Assembly (NCBI GenBank): GCA_041395385.1
Contig: JAWLAN010000013.1
Location: forward strand, 62,001 to 126,000
DNA length: 64,000 nt
Reading direction: 5' to 3'
Source of the DNA: JAJVHZ01 sp041395385
GTDB lineage: Bacteria; Pseudomonadota; Gammaproteobacteria; JAJPIJ01
A model generated the notes under the pieces. It was not told the origin of the DNA. It saw only the letters and a program-made list of their open reading frames with translations, and searched no databases. Position 1 is the first letter of the stretch, and the number at the start of each line of letters is the position of its first letter. This document shows positions 26,242 through 34,672 of the stretch, in pieces. The translations under genes were made by a program, and so were the position numbers.

Positions 26242-26712
26242 TTATGCCGAGGCTCCGAGCGATCGCTGCGCGTGCGCGCGCATGCGATCGAGCCCGGTCT
26301 GGTCGATATCGACGTAGGTGATGGCGCCGGTGGGGCAGGCCTCGGCGCAGGCCGGCTGGCCGCCGCAAAGATCGCACTTCTGCACCTTGCCGGTGTCGTG
26401 GTTGTAGTTCACGGTGCCGAACGGGCAGGCGATGGTGCACACCTTGCAGCCGACGCAGACGTCCTCGAGCACGTCCTTGGCGCCGGTCCTGGCGTTGATG
26501 ACGATGGCCTCCACCGGGCAAGAGTGCAGGCACCAGGCCTCCGCGCATTGGGTGCAGGTATAAGGCGCAAACCTGCCGCTGTCGTGAAAATTGAATACCT
26601 TGATGCGCGACTTCGAGGGATTGAAGACCTGCTCGTTCTCGTACGAACAGGCCATCTCGCACTGCAGACAGCCGGTGCACTTCTCGGGCTCAAGCTTCAG
26701 GGCTCGTAGCAT
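26242..26712 (-). CDS. Polyferredoxin subunit of AOR (four [4Fe-4S] clusters)
   Basis: A 156-residue protein with four ferredoxin-like Cys clusters: CTGCLQCEMAC, CTQCAEAWCLHSC, CVGCKVCTIACPFG and CDLCGGQPACAEACP. This is the DMSO reductase-B/HycB-like arrangement used by the small electron-transfer subunit of AorABC enzymes. The ATG at 26712 has a GGAGGAG ribosome binding site, and the gene is first in the operon, 23 nt ahead of the catalytic subunit. A promoter is recognisable about 115-143 nt upstream. Inference: it wires the tungsten site to the FAD subunit, possibly by multimerising into a filament as in Aromatoleum AOR. Confidence 0.9.
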   Translation of the reverse strand: MLRALKLEPEKCTGCLQCEMACSYENEQVFNPSKSRIKVFNFHDSGRFAPYTCTQCAEAWCLHSCPVEAIVINARTGAKDVLEDVCVGCKVCTIACPFGTVNYNHDTGKVQKCDLCGGQPACAEACPTGAITYVDIDQTGLDRMRAHAQRSLGASA

Positions 26713-27200
26713 GGTCTTCTGTCTCCTCCACGTGCGTGGTGGCGGCCGCTCCCGCAGCCATGCCGTTCTTGATTGTGGGCAGATGCCGCCGCCTATTCCG
26801 GCACTGGCGCGCATATGCATGATCAAACTATAGCCGGGCACGATACGCCGCTAAAGGCCCGGTTGCCTGCCTGTTGCACAATCGTACATGCTGCGTCGCA
26901 CCACCTGCGGGGATCAACTCGACGCCAGCGCTCCCGGCTGGCGCGGGCGCCGCCTTCCGGTTCTGCAACCGCTTTCACGGACAAGGATTTCGGCGCCTTC
27001 GAGTTCAGGCGATGTTCATTGCGCGCCCACTGAAATTGCCCGCCATCGATCGACGAATCCCGCGCGCCGCAGCGCATGGCTGCGTGCGGGTCGGGCATCG
27101 GCGGTCGCCATGCATACCGGGTCAGGGCGGCGTCAGAGGCCTCGCCCTGGTCCCTGATTGTCAACCAACGATGAAAGCCAGCGACGAAAGGAGATCTGGT
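26713..27200. other. 488-nt region between divergent AOR operon and lipoprotein gene
   Basis: Apart from the AOR promoter (26827-26855) and an approximately 108-nt leader with small GC hairpins (e.g. CCACGTGCGTGG near 26736), I see no gene. The open frames here lack start signals and coding character. A riboswitch is not recognisable. Confidence 0.4.
26827..26855 (-). promoter_or_regulatory. Sigma-70 type promoter for the AOR operon
   Basis: On the minus strand TTTAGC (26850-26855) and TATAGT (26827-26832) are separated by 17 nt. The -10 matches TATAAT at five of six positions; the -35 is poorer. Transcription would start near 26820 and leave a leader of about 108 nt before the polyferredoxin ATG, long enough for regulation by metal or cofactor. 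Confidence 0.55.
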
Positions 27201-27452
27201 ATGAACGCGAAGTCGAAATTTGCGACCATTGTGGCCGCCTTGTGTGCGGCGGCCGTGCTGTCCGGGTGCGGAACGACCCCGCTCGATCGCGGCGTGAGCG
27301 GAGCGGGTATCGGTGCCGCGGCCGGCGCGATCGGCGGTGCCGTTGTCGGCGCCCCGGGCACCGGCGCGGCGATCGGCGCGGCAATCGGCGGCGCCGCCGG
27401 TGCGCTCACCGATCCGGAAAAGGTGGATCTGGGCCGGCCGATCTGGAAATAG
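27201..27452 (+). CDS. Small glycine-zipper lipoprotein (OsmB-like)
   Basis: An 83-residue protein with a lipoprotein signal peptide and lipobox (FATIVAALCAAAVLSGC). It is followed by a Gly/Ala-rich glycine zipper (GVSGAGIGAAAGAIGGAVVG and GAAIGAAIGGAAGALTDPEK), like OsmB or the SlyB/17-kDa repeat proteins. The ATG at 27201 has an AAAGGAG ribosome binding site; an in-frame ATG at 27171 has none. It is anchored in a membrane, probably the outer one. A strong intrinsic terminator follows 23 nt after the stop, and the IS element is inserted right behind its T-tract. Confidence 0.85.
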   Translation: MNAKSKFATIVAALCAAAVLSGCGTTPLDRGVSGAGIGAAAGAIGGAVVGAPGTGAAIGAAIGGAAGALTDPEKVDLGRPIWK

Positions 27453-28725
27453 TCGCGCGTGGTCCGGCGTGGAAGGGGCGCCGCGGCGCCCCTTTTTTAT
27501 GGTTCATCTCCCAACTCCGGGGAAGGCGGCGGATTTTCAGGAAGAAGTAGGCGTCGTCGCGGAAGCCATAGGCCATGCGTTTGATGACTTTGATTTTGTT
27601 GTTGATGCCCTCGATGAGGTTGGTGCCGAGGGGGTATCGGCAGTGGGCGAGGATGCCGGGCAGGTAGGGTCGCAGGCGTTGGGCGAAGCGGCGCAACGGT
27701 TCGATGCGGCTGCGCAAGGCCTTGCGATACCAGCTGCGCCAGGCACGGGCGGCGTAGCCGGGGTGGCGATAGCCCCAGAGATCCTTGAGGGCGTCGCGCA
27801 GCACGTAGACGACGAACAGCTCGTGGTTGGCCGCCAGCAGCTCCTCGAGCTGCACGTCCTCGCCGGAACGCAACGAGTCGCGGTTCTTCAGCAGTAGCCA
27901 GCGGGCGCTCTTGACGAGCTTGCGGTGACGCCGGTCGCCGCGTAGTGCGTTGGCGCGGTCGACCCGGACCCGGTCGATGACCTCTCGGCCGTACTTAGCC
28001 ACGACGTGGAACAGGTCGAAGACGACGACGGCGTTGGGGCAGTGGCGGCGAACCTCGAGCTCGTAGCTGGTGTTCATGTCCATGATCGCCGCGCGCAGCC
28101 GCCGGCAGCGTTGCGGCCCGAGCAGCGCGAAGAACGGGCGGACATCCTCACGGCCCCGGCCGCGGCCCACCCACAGGACCCGCTTGCGCACAGGCTCGAC
28201 GATCACCGTGGCGTAGCGGTGACCCTTGTGCAGCGCGAATTCATCCAGGCCGATGACCTCCAGGCCCTCCAGGTCCACCGGCCCCAGGGTCCGCTGCAGG
28301 TAGGCGCAGTCGAGGTCCTTGACCGTCTTCCAGTCCAGCCCGAAGAAGCGGGCAACGTGCAACACCGAGGCGATCTGGCACAACCGCGCCACCGATTCGC
28401 CGAGCCGGCGAGTGACACGGGCGTAGGGGTCCAGCCATGGCAATCGCTCCAGCTTCGGGCCGCAGTCCGGGCAGGCCACCCGCAGCCGCGGCACCACCAG
28501 CTCCACCGCATGCTCGAACAGCGGCAGGTCGCGGATCCGTCGCCGCTCGCTGTCATGGACGGCCCGGACCGGTTGTCCACAGCCGCTGCAGCAGCGCTCG
28601 ATACCGCGCCTCGGCTGTAGCCGGATCACGCACCAGGACCGCTCACCGCGCCGCTCGATCCTCTCCTCGGCCACCTCATAACCTTCCCAGCCGCCGAGCC
28701 GGGAAATACGATGCTCTTGGGCCAC
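27406..28725 (-). CDS. ISL3-family transposase, frameshifted at its C-terminus
   Basis: The GTG start at 28725 has an AGGAGGG ribosome binding site. The N-terminal zinc-finger/HTH region (CCSGCGQPVRAVHDSERRRI, then VACPDCG) is followed by the DDE_Tnp_ISL3 domain with VIGLDEFALHKGHRYATVIV, IMDMNTSYE and NLIEGINNKIKVIKRMAYGF. The frame ends at 27406, outside the element. After FFLKIR the sequence reads RLPRSWEMNHKK, while the neighbouring frame gives FPGVGR and a TGA at 27504-27506 inside the terminal repeat, the normal end of such proteins. A 2-nt deletion (missing GC in CGCCGCC) explains this. The last 30 or so residues are therefore host-encoded. Confidence 0.88.
   Translation of the reverse strand: MAQEHRISRLGGWEGYEVAEERIERRGERSWCVIRLQPRRGIERCCSGCGQPVRAVHDSERRRIRDLPLFEHAVELVVPRLRVACPDCGPKLERLPWLDPYARVTRRLGESVARLCQIASVLHVARFFGLDWKTVKDLDCAYLQRTLGPVDLEGLEVIGLDEFALHKGHRYATVIVEPVRKRVLWVGRGRGREDVRPFFALLGPQRCRRLRAAIMDMNTSYELEVRRHCPNAVVVFDLFHVVAKYGREVIDRVRVDRANALRGDRRHRKLVKSARWLLLKNRDSLRSGEDVQLEELLAANHELFVVYVLRDALKDLWGYRHPGYAARAWRSWYRKALRSRIEPLRRFAQRLRPYLPGILAHCRYPLGTNLIEGINNKIKVIKRMAYGFRDDAYFFLKIRRLPRSWEMNHKKGAPRRPFHAGPRATISRSAGPDPPFPDR
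27475..27498 (+). terminator. Intrinsic terminator of the lipoprotein gene
   Basis: A perfect 8-bp GC stem, GGGGCGCC-GC-GGCGCCCC (27475-27492), is followed by TTTTTT. The T-tract plus the next AT forms the 8-bp target site that was duplicated when the ISL3-type element inserted, so the terminator still works on this side. Confidence 0.9.
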
Positions 28726-28819
28726 GGTCGCCCTCCTGCCACCTTGATGCCTCGTAACACCAAGTTAGCAGCGACGACCGTGCGCCCGCTCCCGTCACCC
28801 CGGAGATCGGAGAAGAACC
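27501..28819 (-). mobile_element. ISL3-family insertion sequence (1319 bp)
   Basis: The imperfect terminal repeats start GG: GGTTCATCTCCCAACTCCGG at 27501 and, inverted at the right end (28798-28819), GGTTCTTCTCCGATCTCCGG, with three mismatches. The element is bordered on both sides by the same 8 bp, TTTTTTAT (27493-27500 and 28820-28827). An 8-bp duplication and GG-starting ends are typical of ISL3. A perfect duplication means a fairly recent insertion. It carries one transposase gene and sits between two convergent genes, so it probably disrupts nothing. Confidence 0.95.
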
Positions 28820-28844
28820 TTTTTTATGCCGCTGTCGGCGCGGA

Positions 28845-30113
28845 TCAGATGAGCCCGGCGAAGGGCTGCACCTCGACCGGCTCGCCGGCTTCCACGCCTG
28901 CGCAGTCCTGCGGCAGGATGATGAAGCAGTTGGCGTGCGACATGGAGGTGAGGATCCCGGAGCCCTGCATGCCGGTCTTGCGTACGAGCAGGTCGCCGCT
29001 GTCGTCCTGCTCGAGCACGCCGCGCTGGAACTCCACCCGCCCGGGGCGCTTCTTCAGCCTCGAGAGGCTGGTGGCCTTCAGTCGCAGGCCGGCGGTCTGC
29101 GTCTCCCCCATCATCCGGCGCAGGGCCGGCTGCACGAACTGGTAGAAGGTCACCATCACCGACACCGGGTTGCCCGGCAGGCCGAAGAAGACCGCCCCGC
29201 GCACACGCCCGAAGGTCAGCGGCCGGCCCGGCTTCATCGCCACCTTCCAGAATTCGGCGTGGCCGAGCTCGTTCAGTACCGATTTGACGAAATCGGCCTC
29301 GCCCACCGAAACGCCGCCGCTGGAGATGATCACGTCCTGGCCCGCCGCCGCGGCCTCGAAGGCGGCGCGCGTATGCTCCGGCGTGTCGCGCACGATTCCG
29401 AAGTCCTTGATCTGCACGCCCAGGCGCTGAAGCATGCCCCGCAGCGTGTAGCGGTTGCTGTCGTGCACGTCGCCGGGTCCGAGCGGCTCGCCCACCGGCT
29501 TCAATTCATCGCCGGTGGAGAAGATGGCGACCCGGAGCCGACGATGCACCGCGACCTCGGCGATGCCGAGCGAGGCGATGAGTCCGATATCCGCGGGTAT
29601 GAGCCGGCGCCCCGCGGCGAGCACGGCCTGGCCCTCGCGGATGTCCTCGCCGGCCTGCCGCACGTTGTCGCCCGCCCGCAGACGGCCGTCCAGCCGGATG
29701 GCTCGATCCCCGCGGCGCTCGACCCGTTCCTGCATCGCCACGGTGTCCGTGCCCGGCGGCAGAGGGGCGCCGGTCATGATGCGCACGCACTGCCCGCGGG
29801 CAACCGCTGCCTGGCAGGGCCGCCCGGCATAGGCGGTGCCGACCACCTCCAGATCGCGCGTGCCCTGCGCGGGGATGTCCTCGCCGGCGAGCGCGTAGCC
29901 GTCCATGGCCGAGTTGGTGTGTGCCGGGACGTTCATCGTCGAGACGATGTCGGCGGCAAGGATGCGGCCCAGCGTGTCAGCGACCGGCACCGGCTCCGGG
30001 CCGCACACCGGCGCGACGTTCGCGAGTATGCGCGCCAGGGCGTCCTGCACCGTCAGCGAGGTCGGATCATAGTCGTCGGCGCAGCTGGGCGCGGTCTGTA
30101 TGGCCTCGGTCAT
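28845..30113 (-). CDS. moeA: Molybdopterin molybdotransferase MoeA
   Basis: A 422-residue protein that inserts molybdate (or tungstate) into adenylylated molybdopterin. Its domains include MoeA_N (about 15-180, with VPAHTNSAMDGYAL and VRIMTGAPLPPGTDTVAMQE), the MoCF-binding domain (about 190-330, with ISSGGVSVGEADFVKSVL and FGLPGNPVSVMVTFYQ) and MoeA_C. Its ATG overlaps the stop of mobB by one base (TGATG), implying coupling. In a genome with an AOR this could be the tungstate-handling MoeA paralogue, but sequence alone does not separate the two. Confidence 0.95.
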   Translation of the reverse strand: MTEAIQTAPSCADDYDPTSLTVQDALARILANVAPVCGPEPVPVADTLGRILAADIVSTMNVPAHTNSAMDGYALAGEDIPAQGTRDLEVVGTAYAGRPCQAAVARGQCVRIMTGAPLPPGTDTVAMQERVERRGDRAIRLDGRLRAGDNVRQAGEDIREGQAVLAAGRRLIPADIGLIASLGIAEVAVHRRLRVAIFSTGDELKPVGEPLGPGDVHDSNRYTLRGMLQRLGVQIKDFGIVRDTPEHTRAAFEAAAAGQDVIISSGGVSVGEADFVKSVLNELGHAEFWKVAMKPGRPLTFGRVRGAVFFGLPGNPVSVMVTFYQFVQPALRRMMGETQTAGLRLKATSLSRLKKRPGRVEFQRGVLEQDDSGDLLVRKTGMQGSGILTSMSHANCFIILPQDCAGVEAGEPVEVQPFAGLI

Positions 30114-30679
30114 CAGGGAGTCCCCATGTCCGCCAGTTCGCGGCCCACGTTATCCGCCAGGCCGAGGTGGCGGAGGATGAAGGCGACGATCTGGTCCGGG
30201 TCGTTGAGGTCGAGCAGTGCGACCGACGGCGGCGTGGCGATCGGTCGATCCGTGGCGATCGCCACGATGTTCGGGTCGTCGGGAAACAGGGTCGGCATCC
30301 CCAGCGCGGGGCGGTGCAGCTCGATCTTCGGGATGGCCTCGCGCTTGAGGCCCTCGATCAGGATCAGGTCCAGCGCCTCCCCGCCCAGGTGGGCGAGCAT
30401 CTCGGCCAGCGAAGGATCCTCCTGCAGGTCGGTCTCCACCACCAGGGCCCAGCGCCTGCGCGAACCGACCAGCACGTGCGTGGCGCCGGCGCGGCGCAGC
30501 TCATAACTGTCCTTGCCCGGGATGTCGATGTCGAAGTCGTGGTGCGCATGCTTGACGACGCCCACGCGCAGTCTGCGCTCGCGCAGGCGGGGAAGCAGCG
30601 CCCGCAGCAGCGTCGTCTTGCCGGTCCCGCTCCAGGCGGCGAAGCCGATCATGGGGATCCTGTTGTAAGTCTTGTGCAT
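30113..30679 (-). CDS. mobB: Molybdopterin-guanine dinucleotide biosynthesis protein MobB
   Basis: A 188-residue P-loop GTPase that assists MobA in forming the guanine dinucleotide cofactor. Walker A is in IGFAAWSGTGKTTLLRALLP; the downstream motifs VGVVKHAHHDFDIDIPGKDS, RAGATHVLVGS and LILIEGLKREAIPKIE are typical of MobB. The gene directly precedes and overlaps moeA by one base. The presence of mobAB implies that this organism also makes bis-MGD enzymes such as formate dehydrogenase, besides the tungstopterin AOR. Confidence 0.94.
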   Translation of the reverse strand: MHKTYNRIPMIGFAAWSGTGKTTLLRALLPRLRERRLRVGVVKHAHHDFDIDIPGKDSYELRRAGATHVLVGSRRRWALVVETDLQEDPSLAEMLAHLGGEALDLILIEGLKREAIPKIELHRPALGMPTLFPDDPNIVAIATDRPIATPPSVALLDLNDPDQIVAFILRHLGLADNVGRELADMGTP

Positions 30680-30807
30680 GGCTTACAGCTTGCGTGCTGT
30701 GGATCGCGATGACAAGCCCCCGCCCTCGTCTTCGGCAGCCGTGTGTGGAAGCCGGCAGGGCACGGCAACGCCGGTCGCGTGCTCCGGAGGCGCGAGGCGC
30801 ACGCGAG

Positions 30808-31449
30808 TCACTCGCCGCCCGTGCGGCCGCTCGCGGCGGCACGCGCCTGCAACATCGCCTCGGCGGCGGCGAGCTCCTCCGGCGTGTTCAGGTTGTTGAA
30901 CATCCCGGGCTCGTCGGAGAAGTCCACGCGGGTCATCGGATGCTGTGCGTACCATCGGTCGATCTTGCGTTCGCCGGCATCGAGGTAGGCGAGCAGCGAC
31001 GGCAGCAGGGTTCGATCCAGCAGCGCGAACACGGGCTCGAGGCGCTCGCCGCTGTCGGCCACCGCGATCCGCGCCCCGTCGCGGAGGAGGCCGCGATGCA
31101 GACGCGCGGCGAGATCCTCGGACAGGAACGGGGAGTCGCATGGCGCGGTCAGGACGTAAGCGGTGCGCGCGACCTTCATCGCGCTGGCCATGCCCGCCAG
31201 CGGTCCGCAATAGCCCTCGATGAAGTCGCTGACCACGGTCACGCCGAATTCCCGGTAGCGCTCGAGATTGCGGTTGGCATTGATCAAGAGGTCGCTGACC
31301 TGCGGGCGCAGGGCCCGAAGCACGTGCTCGACCATCGGCCTGCCGGCGACGCGCAGCAGACCCTTGTCCTCGCCGCCCATGCGGGTGGCGCGTCCGCCCG
31401 CGAGTACGACGCCCGTGATCTCGCTGCGCACCACGGGATCGACGCTCAT
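30808..31449 (-). CDS. mobA: Molybdenum cofactor guanylyltransferase MobA
   Basis: A 213-residue nucleotidyltransferase that transfers GMP to molybdopterin. The signature GVVLAGGRATRMGGEDKGLL, with the GTP-binding Gly and Lys residues, is near the N-terminus, followed by VLTAPCDSPFLSEDLAARL for metal binding. It lies 128 nt upstream of mobB on the same strand and 61 nt after the methyltransferase gene, so it may share a transcript with both. Confidence 0.94.
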   Translation of the reverse strand: MSVDPVVRSEITGVVLAGGRATRMGGEDKGLLRVAGRPMVEHVLRALRPQVSDLLINANRNLERYREFGVTVVSDFIEGYCGPLAGMASAMKVARTAYVLTAPCDSPFLSEDLAARLHRGLLRDGARIAVADSGERLEPVFALLDRTLLPSLLAYLDAGERKIDRWYAQHPMTRVDFSDEPGMFNNLNTPEELAAAEAMLQARAAASGRTGGE

Positions 31450-31510
31450 GCGCGCAGGTCTCTCGATGACACTGCCCCGGTCGCGGCACGCGGCCGGCGC
31501 ATGGCGGCGC

Positions 31511-32260
31511 TCATGAGTCCGATACCAGGCGGAACAGCAATTTCATCCCCGTCTTGCGCGGTGGCAGGCGCAGGACGGGTTTGAAGCCGTAGCGATCGAA
31601 GAGCGCGCGCAGATTTTCCTCGGTGAACAGCCCCGTGTGCACCGGAGGCGCGAAGCCCGGCCATTCCCCGACCCTGGCCGGGACGTTCGGGCTGCCCAGG
31701 TCGGGCGTGGTGATGAAGGCGTATCCGCCCGGCCGGCAGCAGGCGACCAGCAGCCGCATGAGCAGGTGCGGATCCGGGGCGTGTTCGATCACTTCGGAGC
31801 AGTGCACGAGGTCGTAGCGCGCAGCCGGCAGGAAGGTGTCCAGCGGCGCGCAATGGAACTCGCATCGCGGGTAGGCGCGGCGCGCGTAGGCGATGGTGCT
31901 GGCATCCACGTCGACGCCGGTCGCGGTGGCGGCACCGAGCAGGCGCGCGGCGCCCACGAAGAATCCTCCGCCGCAGCCGATGTCGATGACGGTCCGGCCG
32001 CGGATGCGGCGGATGAGGCGCAGCGCGCGGAACAGGGCCTTGCGCCGCCGCGATGCCGCATGCGGGTAGTACTCCGCGGTGATGCCCTTGTGACCCTGGT
32101 ACTCGGCGTTCAGATCGATCTGGCTCGGCATCGGATCGAGAAACGCGAATCCGCAGTCCGAGCAGCGGTGGTACGCGTAGCCCTTGACGACGACGTAGGG
32201 CGCATGGCGTGGCCCTAAGCAGAGGGGGCAGGTATTGCTGGCGCGGGCGGCGACGCTCAT
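31511..32260 (-). CDS. Class I SAM-dependent methyltransferase with N-terminal zinc ribbon
   Basis: A 249-residue protein. An N-terminal four-Cys ribbon (NTCPLCLG, then YHRCSDCGFAF) precedes a Rossmann methyltransferase domain with motif I VIDIGCGGGFFVGAARL and motif IV region YDLVHCSEVIEHAPDPHLLM. This layout is common in Methyltransf_23-type proteins of sugar or lipid modification. The substrate cannot be named. It shares direction with the mob genes, but nothing links it to cofactor synthesis. Confidence 0.8.
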   Translation of the reverse strand: MSVAARASNTCPLCLGPRHAPYVVVKGYAYHRCSDCGFAFLDPMPSQIDLNAEYQGHKGITAEYYPHAASRRRKALFRALRLIRRIRGRTVIDIGCGGGFFVGAARLLGAATATGVDVDASTIAYARRAYPRCEFHCAPLDTFLPAARYDLVHCSEVIEHAPDPHLLMRLLVACCRPGGYAFITTPDLGSPNVPARVGEWPGFAPPVHTGLFTEENLRALFDRYGFKPVLRLPPRKTGMKLLFRLVSDS

Positions 32261-32491
32261 CCGGCGTCATTATGGCGAAGTTGCGTCGGCCGGCAAGTGC
32301 GCGCCCGCCGACTCGCGCATTAACAAGACCTCGCTGGACTGGTCCATTTGACGCGGCGGTCCTCGCCCATGGCCATGGATGCCGCTGATTGCGGGATCCT
32401 CATGCGGCGGGGGTGAAACAACCGGGGGCGCGGGTGCTGTGGCGGGCCGCCGCGGCAGGATGGCGGCGCGCGTCCGGCCCGGAGGAACGCC

Positions 32492-34249
32492 TCAGCCGTT
32501 GCCGGCGAGCGGTCGCGGCGTGGTCTCCTCCAGGTCGGCGCGGATGCGCTCGCGCTGCAGGTAACCGGTCATCTGCGCCGTGTCCAGCGGCGCGCTGAAC
32601 AGGTATCCCTGTCCCTGGTCGCAGTGATTGGCGCGAAGGAACGCGAGTTGTTCCTTGGTCTCCACGCCCTCGGCGATGACGTTCAGGCGCAGGTTGCGCG
32701 CCAGGCCGATGATCGCCTGGGTGATGGTGGCGTCGTCATGGTCGCGCGGGATGTCGCTGACGAAGGAGTGATCGATCTTGAGCGTGTCGATCGGGAAGCG
32801 CTTCAGGTAATGCAGCGAGGAGTAGCCGGTTCCGAAATCGTCGATGGCGATGCCCACGCCGAGGGTCTTGAGCCGCTCCAGCGTCGCCACCGAGGCCTCG
32901 GGGTCCTCCATGAGCACGCCCTCGGTGATCTCGATCTCGAGATGCTCGCCGGCGAGACCGGTCTGCGAGAGCGCCGCGGCGACGACCGCCGCGAGGTCGC
33001 ACTGGCGAAACTGGCGTGGTGAGATGTTCACCGACACGCGCGTGCCGGGCAGCCCCAGCTCCGACCAGGCGCGGATCTGCCCGAGCGCCTGCTTCAATAC
33101 CCACTCGCCGATCGGAAGTATGAGACCGGTGTCCTCGGCCAGGGGAATGAACTCCGCGGGCGACAGCAGCCGTGCGCCGGGTCGCTGCCAGCGCAGCAAT
33201 GCCTCCACGCCGTGCAGCCTGCCGGACTGCAGATCCACCTTGGGCTGATAGTGCAGGACCAGCTCGTTGCGGTCGATCGCCTGGCGCAGCGCCGCCTGCA
33301 TCCGCAGGCGCTCGCCGGTGAGCTCGTTCATGGCCGGCGTGAAGAACTTGAAGCCGTTGCGGCCGGCGGCCTTGACCTGGTACATGGCGGTGTCGGCGTT
33401 CTTGATCAGGACGTCGGCGCTGTCGCCGTCGAGGGGATGCAGCGTGATGCCGATGCTGGGAGTGACGTAGAACTCCTGGCCGCCGACCATGAAGGGCCGC
33501 GAGATGGCCTCCACGATCTTCTGGGCGATCGCGGCGGCCTCGTCCGGCGAGCGCAGCTCCTCCAGCGTCACCGTGAATTCATCCCCACCGAGCCGCGCCA
33601 CCTTGTCGCTCTCGCGCAGGCACGAGCGCAGCCGCTTGGCCACCATGACCAGCATCCGGTCGCCGGCCTGGTGACCGAGCGTGTCGTTGACGGCCTTGAA
33701 GCGATCGAGATCGATCATCATCAGCGCGACGCTGCTGCGGCGGCGCGCGCCGCGCTCCAGGGCCTGCTCGAGGCGGCGGCGGAACTGGCTGCGATTCGCC
33801 AGCCCGGTGAGGCTGTCGTAGTGCGCCAGCCGCCGCAGTTTCAGCTCGGCCTGCTTGCGCTTGATCGCCTGGCGTATGGTGCGGGCGATGACGTGCCCGT
33901 CGGTCTGTCCCTTGACGATATATTCCTGCGCGCCGGACTCGACGGTCTCGAGGATGGCCTGATCGTCGTCGACGGCGCTGAGTACGACCACCGGTATGTA
34001 GCGACAGATCTTCAGCAGCCGGTGCACCGTGTCCAGACCGCGCGAATCCGGCAGGTTGAGATCCGTCATGACCACGTCGAACGGGGTGGTCTTCAGCGCC
34101 GCCAGGCCCGACCTCAGGTCGGCGACGTGGGTGATCGCCATGGTGGGGCCGGCGCATGCCGCCAGCCGCCTCTGGATCAGCGCCGCGATGTCGGACTGAT
34201 CCTCGATGAACAGAACGTTCACGGGCGTAGCTGGCGCCAAGGGTTGCAC
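32492..34249 (-). CDS. Response regulator with GGDEF and EAL domains
   Basis: A 585-residue cyclic-di-GMP signalling protein. The receiver domain (about 10-128) has phospho-acceptor Asp63 in VVMTDLNLPDSRG. The GGDEF domain (about 140-305) has an intact GGDEF at 221-225 and a product-inhibition site RESD five residues upstream. The EAL domain (about 320-575) has EALLRW at 349 and DDFGTGYSSLHYL, so both activities may be retained. The start is a GTG at 34249 with a weak ribosome binding site; a GTG at 34222 is an alternative. No partner kinase lies adjacent. The gene interrupts the run of molybdenum cofactor genes. Confidence 0.92.
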   Translation of the reverse strand: MQPLAPATPVNVLFIEDQSDIAALIQRRLAACAGPTMAITHVADLRSGLAALKTTPFDVVMTDLNLPDSRGLDTVHRLLKICRYIPVVVLSAVDDDQAILETVESGAQEYIVKGQTDGHVIARTIRQAIKRKQAELKLRRLAHYDSLTGLANRSQFRRRLEQALERGARRRSSVALMMIDLDRFKAVNDTLGHQAGDRMLVMVAKRLRSCLRESDKVARLGGDEFTVTLEELRSPDEAAAIAQKIVEAISRPFMVGGQEFYVTPSIGITLHPLDGDSADVLIKNADTAMYQVKAAGRNGFKFFTPAMNELTGERLRMQAALRQAIDRNELVLHYQPKVDLQSGRLHGVEALLRWQRPGARLLSPAEFIPLAEDTGLILPIGEWVLKQALGQIRAWSELGLPGTRVSVNISPRQFRQCDLAAVVAAALSQTGLAGEHLEIEITEGVLMEDPEASVATLERLKTLGVGIAIDDFGTGYSSLHYLKRFPIDTLKIDHSFVSDIPRDHDDATITQAIIGLARNLRLNVIAEGVETKEQLAFLRANHCDQGQGYLFSAPLDTAQMTGYLQRERIRADLEETTPRPLAGNG

Positions 34250-34404
34250 GGAGCGCAGCGGGACTGGTTCGTTTTATTGGTGTCGCGCATCTCCGGTGCA
34301 TAGCGGCCGGATGCGTCCAGACTTTAAACGCGCGGCGAGCGGGAGCCGGGTGAGAGGCGAGGTGAGAAAACCGGCCCCGGGACAGTGGGTCCCGCGCTGC
34401 GCGC

Positions 34405-34665
34405 CTACCAGCGCGCCAGATGCAGCAGGATGCTCCACAACCGGCCGATCACGTTCGGGAACAGGCGCGGAAACAGGAAGGCGACGAGGGCACCGGCGGC
34501 GATCGCGACCGCCAGCGCCCGCGAGCCGACGTAGTGTCCGGACCCGGCTATCCCGGCATTGACCCACAACCAGATCAGGCCGCAGGTGGGGAGCGTGACC
34601 AGCACCGAAAGCGCGGCGGCCAGCATCCTATCGAACAGGCCCGCGGAGGCAGGGTGCCGGTCCAT
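34405..34665 (-). CDS. Small two-helix membrane protein of unknown function
   Basis: An 86-residue protein with two clear membrane segments (LAAALSVLVTLPTCGLIWLW and ALAVAIAAGALVAFLFPRLF). I recognise no domain. It begins 7 nt after the fdhD stop and so is probably co-transcribed with fdhD. A membrane partner for a formate dehydrogenase is conceivable, but nothing in the sequence shows it. Confidence 0.7.
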   Translation of the reverse strand: MDRHPASAGLFDRMLAAALSVLVTLPTCGLIWLWVNAGIAGSGHYVGSRALAVAIAAGALVAFLFPRLFPNVIGRLWSILLHLARW

Positions 34666-34672
34666 ACGCCGG

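Noticed and set aside
26219..26680. Longer AOR catalytic subunit starting inside the polyferredoxin gene
   Set aside because: The ATG at 26218 has a good ribosome binding site and matches the family start; the extension is antiphase polyferredoxin sequence.
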